NCBI RefSeq assembly: GCF_964204645.1
Contig: NC_134029.1
Location: forward strand, 10,284,850 to 10,348,849
Reading direction: 5' to 3'
From: Tubulanus polymorphus
Taxonomy: Eukaryota > Nemertea > Palaeonemertea > Tubulaniformes > Tubulanidae
DNA length: 64,000 nucleotides
Shown here: piece after piece, positions 58,301 to 64,000 of the stretch
Layout of the letters: every line of letters starts with the position of its first letter
Numbering within the stretch: the first letter of the stretch is position 1
Position numbers and translations under genes: made by a program
Notes under the pieces: generated by a model
The model's database searches: none
What the model was told of the DNA's origin: nothing
What the model saw: the letters and a program-made list of their open reading frames with translations, nothing else

Positions 58301-61300
58301 ACCATAACTAGGCTTACTATTATTGAGTATGTACATTTTGAATCGCATAATGTTGGGTCTTTTTATGAGTTAAAGGTACTCCACAATATTCTTAACGATT
58401 ATATCACATATCAAAATGCATGACCGTGCATAATGATTATCTATCACGGCTTTCAATCATTTCATTTATCTCACCTTAAATCAACATGAACACAGCAAAT
58501 GTCTTACATAGAAAAAGTAAAGTTGTCAAAAGATATACGCAATTCCTGCAAATGACGGGACCATTCAATTAGTACGTACGTACGCTCGGGATGGGAGAAC
58601 TACGTCAAAAAACCCTTAAGTGACATATGCGGAGGGGTAGGGAGCAGAGAGCAGCCGATCTTTATTCTTTACAGCTGTATAAAATTGTTTCATTCGAGGC
58701 ATAAACAAAAGAAAAGGAAAATATGTGGATGCAATGCAGCAAAGGGTTTTTCCTGAAATAGTGCTCTTGCACTACGCAGTTGCATAAACTAGTTAATTCC
58801 AAACGGCATTTAAACGTTATTTATATGAGCCTATGATGTAGCAAGCTTCATGATTTCACTTCAATACCCTCGACTATCAATTGTGCAAGTTGTTGGTGAT
58901 CTTCTAATGTTAGGTGTTAAAGTGTGTCATCGGAATCCTTTCCTCCACTTAGTAATAAATCATTTTTTCACGTTTGGAGGTGACGTTAATAAACCCACTT
59001 AGTATATATCAGCAGCAATGCCTAGTCAACAGCTAGTCAACGCAACTGCAATCACTATTCCATCTTTTCTTTTAAGTTGAAACAGCCAGAAACAATGACG
59101 TCTTTTCAAAAATCGGGTTACTCATTTTTGACACCCATTGGCCTAATCAATGCATCGTAGAGAGCGCATACAATCATATCAACGTTGTGTTGTTAGGCCA
59201 CGCAAAGAAATACCCGTTTCTCATCAGCCCTTTTTGGAAAGGTAACGAGGACGGCAGGTTCTTATCTTTACCCCTCTCTTTTTTAAATAAAGATAGAAAT
59301 AAAAAGCTTTATTCGAAATTCCAAAAGTGGCGAGGTAGAATATTGTTCATTTTTTTAAATTGGGAAATTTAGGCGTTAATGACCTTGAATCGGGATGGAA
59401 AGCACTTTACCGAAATACTCACCTGCCACAGTAAAAATTGGGTAGCGACCGCGAAGATAAACACAAAAACGCGGGAGTGCTTTACTTCTTTAAAACAAAG
59501 AAACAAAAACAGATTTTCCGCATGTGGGATGCGCATTTTTATTTTTAAATTTTACTGACGAACTTTTTTGACACGCACGGATATTAAAACTTATGAGAAA
59601 TAAGCAATTTTTTGTGTGACCTTACTAAAAACTTCTCTGCTAGCGTGAACCTGAAAAGAAAGAGACACAATTTTGTCTCAAACTTCACCTAGTTGTCAAC
59701 ATTATCACCTTCGTCATGAGTTTAAAATCGGTAATTACAGCAGGAGAAATTGATAATATGCACCAGACCTCTAATGGAACTTACTGCAGAGCCATAACTG
59801 AAATTTGCGATTGCGATTCATCAATAGTTAAAATTGTTCGTTAAAATTTATCATTTGTCCCAACTAACCAATGTAATAGGGGCCTACACAATAATTCTTA
59901 TACGGCAATCGGTAAAGTGAATCTACCGTGGATTGGAGCCGCCATATTGCAGACTCTGAAGTGGGCCGTGTAAACATCGATGACTTTGAGGGTCGTACAC
60001 AAATATCTTCACGTTAAGTCCCGGCAACATTAACCTACTTGACTGCCAGTGTGGTCTCCATTTTTATTTCTTAAACAATTATGTGAAAGGCATCCAAATA
60101 CTTGATGGTGCGGCACTGTGCCGCATTCGATCTGTTGTCAGACTTCAAGTGATGAAGGAAAACACAGAATAACACCAGAAACACATACCGCCTAGGGCCC
60201 GCGCAATCTCGTCATAATCTCGCATAGAGAAGTGCGAAGTGGAGAAATGTGACGGCCAGGATCCAGTTCCACAGTGTTGTGCCCGAGTAAAAATCAATTC
60301 ATTTCCAATGAGTAGCCTCTCCCGGTCAAATCTTAGCTCATGACCCCCAAACTGGGTCCAGGGGTCTACAAAAATTAGAAAATAATATGCTGTTTTGCTT
60401 TCTCAAAAAAATGTACTCAAGAGGCTTCAAACACATTTAGATTTTAGACAAATTCACTGCAATTCCCCTTGAGCATTTATATCAAGGTGAACAAAACAAT
60501 TGTATTAGCGATCTGGTTTTTCTAGGAGGCCATCCCTTTCTCGCGCCACCGACATCATTCTGCCGTCACATCGGATAGATATCTGCCAATTCTTCGATTC
60601 GAATCCTGGAATTTAAGGACCCTTCATTTGACTGGGTAGGACGAAATGAGGTGGAGAAGTTATTGTCTATTGATTGGCGATTTTTCGATCAGTAAATGTA
60701 ACGCTTGAATATCGGTTCAGTATTTGCGGTGTCTAAGGCTTTTTAAAATTTAGATGATATAAGCAATCAGGGGATCAAATTTTCGTTCAAACGATCCTCC
60801 ATGAAATAATACGGGCGATGTACTAAATTTTTGAAGTTCTTTAAAGCGTACATTATAATATGATTCAACATATTTTGTCCTCGGTAGCACACTATCCATT
60901 GAAATGAAAACCTACTTAACACTAATACTATCGAATGTTGGTAGCTTATACAGAGGAATGCAAGTGAAACGTACGGGTGCGGACAAAGGTTTTGCGGGTA
61001 ATAATCAGGTTATTTTGTGCGTACTAATTGAATAGTCCCCCCCCCCCACCAATGGTGAAAAACTATGTTGCATACATCAGTATAAATTCAATTCAATGAG
61101 ACCTATGTTTACACATGATAGAAATTAACATAATTGATATTGGTATAAATCTAACGAATAATGTAGTAATGTTTTACATCAAAATTATGCAGTTTTAACG
61201 TATGGATTGGAAGAAACCAAAACAGATTTCTTTCGTTCGTGGAAAGCATAAAGGGCGGCAACGAAATTCAAAAATATTTCTCAGCGCTTAAAAAGTCACG

Positions 61301-64000
61301 TATTACGTTTTTTTTAAGGGTTGAGCAATATTTCTGACGATGCTTTCGTAACCGTCTATAATGCGTTCGGTAAAAGAACGATGTGTGTTTTGGCTCCAAT
61401 GCCCCAACAGAACGTAGCCAAGCTGTTTGAGTTTACAATCAGAGGGTTCTCGCCCACCTCCACCCGAGTACAAATATCCGACACGAATATCGTTAGGTGG
61501 CAGTCACACCTCCGCAAGCATTTGATTTATCGTTATGCCCTGAGCAGTTGACAAAATGCTGCGTTAATGCAATCGAATTCAACAAATTGCTTTAACACAA
61601 ACAATTCTTTGCAATAACCGGGTAAAATGTATTTGGTTTCTCATGCATAATCGGTACATTGACGTGTAATTAGATAAGTAAAAAATTATAAATCGCCCTG
61701 CCAACATATATCGTTAAGTAGATTTTTGGTGTAACTGGTTTCGCCGCAATTATGCAGCGAAATATCGCTCAAGGTAGGTAGTTTATTGCGAAGGTGTGAC
61801 CATGGCTTAGAGTAAGGCGACAGTTTTCGCCCCACGAAGCTGCTATGTATATCATATCATATGTATTTTCCGTCACCTTTAATTAACTACAGCTAAACAT
61901 ACAAAATCTTTTAAGATCAATGCATTTCGTAATCGGATCGCATCGTCGCTACTATCAAACGCCGAATAGTTATGAAAATACGATAATAATTACAATCATA
62001 TAATCTGCGGAACTTTCATAGATTTCTTTGTAGAAATCTGACTCGTATAAGCAGTTTTTTCCACACTTATTCAATATACGGAAATATATACAATAAAAAC
62101 CAAGTTGCGCATCGGCCGCCACTTGATGATGAGCCATCACGAGATTACTCCTAAATCTTGACGCCTTCGTTTTCAAAGAAATATATATGTACATATACGT
62201 GAATATTCGCTGATTACTTATGTGCACGTCTTACAACAGAGATTCTTATATTGTGTGTATCGACATAGCTTCAACATCTTTATCAGTCCACAATAAGTCG
62301 TTCGGTCCGTACAGCCTGTAAATAAAAAGACTTCACTTATTTTCTCTGATGAATTTCATCGGAAGATGCAAGCAGCTTTTTCGTAGCGTAATAGCCGGAC
62401 ATCCTTAGTATCCAGGCACCCTTTCATGGTTCAATTTTGATGCTTGTTTAAAAGATTATTCGTTATTTCAATACCTATAATCATTTCTACCTTGTCTACG
62501 AACACTAGACGTATACTAAGTCAAAGTCTAATTTTCCTTATTATGTGATTTTAATTGATTCAAACGTATTGAATCGGTTGATGAATACATCATTAACATC
62601 TCGTATGCATTTCGGACTGTAAACATTACCTAATCTTGTAACGTATTTAAATAAAAATGAATTACTTATAAAAAATAAAGTCCGAAACCCGCAATAGAGT
62701 GCTTACGGTCGGCTCTTTCTTTTTAAAATATGGCGTGATGGCGCGTTGTACAGTGACTTTTTTATGCAGTTCGCTTCGATAATCAATAGTGTGTATTAGT
62801 AATGCACTTATTGAACATTATTTTTCATTTTCCTATAATGAACTATGAAAGTCAAAACTATCGAGTAGATGAGACCATCGGTAAGTTGTGCCCTAATAAA
62901 CCAATGAATCAAGTGGAAAAAGAATAGCACAGAATTCTTCGGTCTATTCATAGTTTAGGTATGGTAATAAGGATGACATTCCCAGCCATTCACAAAATGA
63001 TTGGGCATGTGTCCCTTGGGATTACAGAATATACCACTTTATACTTCATTCGTTTGAAATTTTGTAGTTTAGATGTTTGAAATAAAGAAAATAAGCAAAG
63101 TGACCATTTCTTGGTTCTGCCTTAACCTTCTATGGATCGAGTCTCTGAAAAACTCCCGCCCTCGTTTCATATGAGTATTATACAGTGAATAATTTTTGGA
63201 TTCAAAAAGAAAAAACCTCCCGCCCTCATCCCCTTGGAAAGATATGAAAATACGAGTTTATTTACTCTTTTTTATCATAAAAAAAAGAAAAGAGTCGCCC
63301 ACCTTCATTATTTCTAAAAATTAAGCGGTTTGGGTGAGGAACAAGCTACAACAAGGGCCTAAATAACACCAGATGGCGACATCATACAAAAACATCTTTT
63401 TATTTGAATGGATATCTCTATGCATAGATAGTCAAAATTAGTTAACTATGTTATTCCTGTTTGTTCATTTAAACAAACAGATTATGTTATCGAATTTGTA
63501 AATTTTCTACAGTGTAATAACATCCGTAAATTTTGTGTTGTCCCTCTAATACCTGTAATGGGTTTGAGTGTTAAATGAAATAAATGAATAGATAAAATAA
63601 ATATCATTATTTAACCATCACAGAAGGCCATATGCCTTTTCAGTAAATAGGTTTTTCGTCATTTTTTCATACTAAATTAGATTCGCAGAGCGGCCACATT
63701 CAATCCGATTAAAAGAATACACACCGTTGCACTATTAATGGGGTTCGCATGTTCGCACACTCGAGCAAACGAGCATTAATTCTAACAAAACATCTACGGT
63801 ACCGATGGATAAACCGCGCGCATGTCTAATATTCATCTACTTCCAGTCGAACGTATATATATTTGTTTTTTTCCAACATAGTTTACTTCGTATTGAGGAG
63901 ACCATGAAAACATCGCGAAGCTGGAAAATACCTCAAATATTTTGTATATCCGTATGGTGAGCCATCTGGTGTTTTTAGCAGTTGTTAGAGATAATTGACC
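55340..64000. other. 8.7-kb stretch without recognisable genes
   Basis: Only short frames, none with a known motif. A GC-richer patch at 57600-58000 contains CCAAGATGGCGGCACC near 57805, a YY1-like word often found near animal promoters. A possible hAT-like end (CAGGGTGTCTGGC at 57579) lies at its left. At 61320-61500 a frame follows a T-rich acceptor-like sequence but lacks a good donor. A MITE-like fragment lies at 60258-60361. Otherwise nothing can be assigned. Confidence 0.4.
60258..60361. repeat. MITE-like fragment, copy 3
   Basis: Starts GGATCCAGTTCCACAG and ends AACTGGGTCCAGG, roughly inverted ends. Inner blocks CCAATGAGT and GGTCAAATCTTAGCTCATG match the copies at 12806 and 53791. 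Confidence 0.5.

Noticed and set aside
61321-61551. Possible exon after a T-rich acceptor (ISDDAFVTVYNAFGKRT...)
   Set aside because: The start codon would be TTG, no consensus donor follows, and no family was recognised on either strand. Evidence is too weak to list as a gene.

Overview
The window is animal nuclear DNA, most likely from a marine invertebrate. It has no operons or dense coding. It has sparse intron-containing gene fragments, LINE and Penelope-type retroelements, foldback and MITE-like DNA elements, and long microsatellites. The species cannot be named from the sequence. The TRP channel, a possible first exon of a leucine-rich-repeat receptor, a GIY-YIG Penelope element and several APE-type LINE families fit a lophotrochozoan or an invertebrate deuterostome.

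Layout. 1-5.3 kb is non-coding, with a dispersed repeat, a two-copy tandem repeat and a ~57-unit CGGT array. 5.4-10.8 kb is one decayed minus-strand LINE whose ORF1 is split by a 2,371-bp element with ~232-bp terminal inverted repeats and an exact 9-bp target duplication (Mutator-like in structure). 10.9-12.6 kb holds an AACGTT-rich palindromic repeat and a second minus-strand LINE, truncated just after the start of its RT. 12.6-17 kb has little that can be recognised. 17.0-18.0 kb holds a Penelope-like fragment with a GIY-YIG domain and an antisense hammerhead-ribozyme-like core, directly abutted by a Harbinger-like repeat carrying a Myb/SANT relic. A second copy of that repeat lies inverted at 22.3-22.8 kb. 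Between them are a ~667-bp dispersed repeat (second copy at 50.8 kb) and a minus-strand exon with signal peptide, LRRNT cysteines and a consensus splice donor.

22.8-26.15 kb is a ~334-bp tandem repeat. Its first unit was split by a young minus-strand LINE with an open RT frame of at least 712 codons. 27.0-32.6 kb holds a 3' LINE fragment (minus) and a near-complete but decayed LINE (plus). 34-37.8 kb has a 34-bp tandem repeat, an inverted repeat pair and another 3' LINE fragment.

39.5-41.6 kb is the clearest host gene: an uninterrupted minus-strand ORF for a TRP-family cation channel with ankyrin repeats, most like TRPV in layout. A 123-bp tandem duplication lies ~200 bp upstream of its start. 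Two possible terminal exons follow at 43.5 and 47.4 kb (minus). 46.1-47.3 kb and 54.2-55.1 kb hold two foldback elements that share the same ~20-bp terminus but have unrelated interior arrays. The second contains about 31 copies of TTTTGGCG/CGCCAAAA, an E2F-like word. From 55.3 kb to the end nothing can be assigned beyond a MITE-like fragment.

Most of the readable content is transposon-derived, and nested insertions give a relative order of events. The host genes are the TRP channel and perhaps three single exons. The best candidate for something undescribed is the foldback family with constant ends and exchangeable palindromic interiors.
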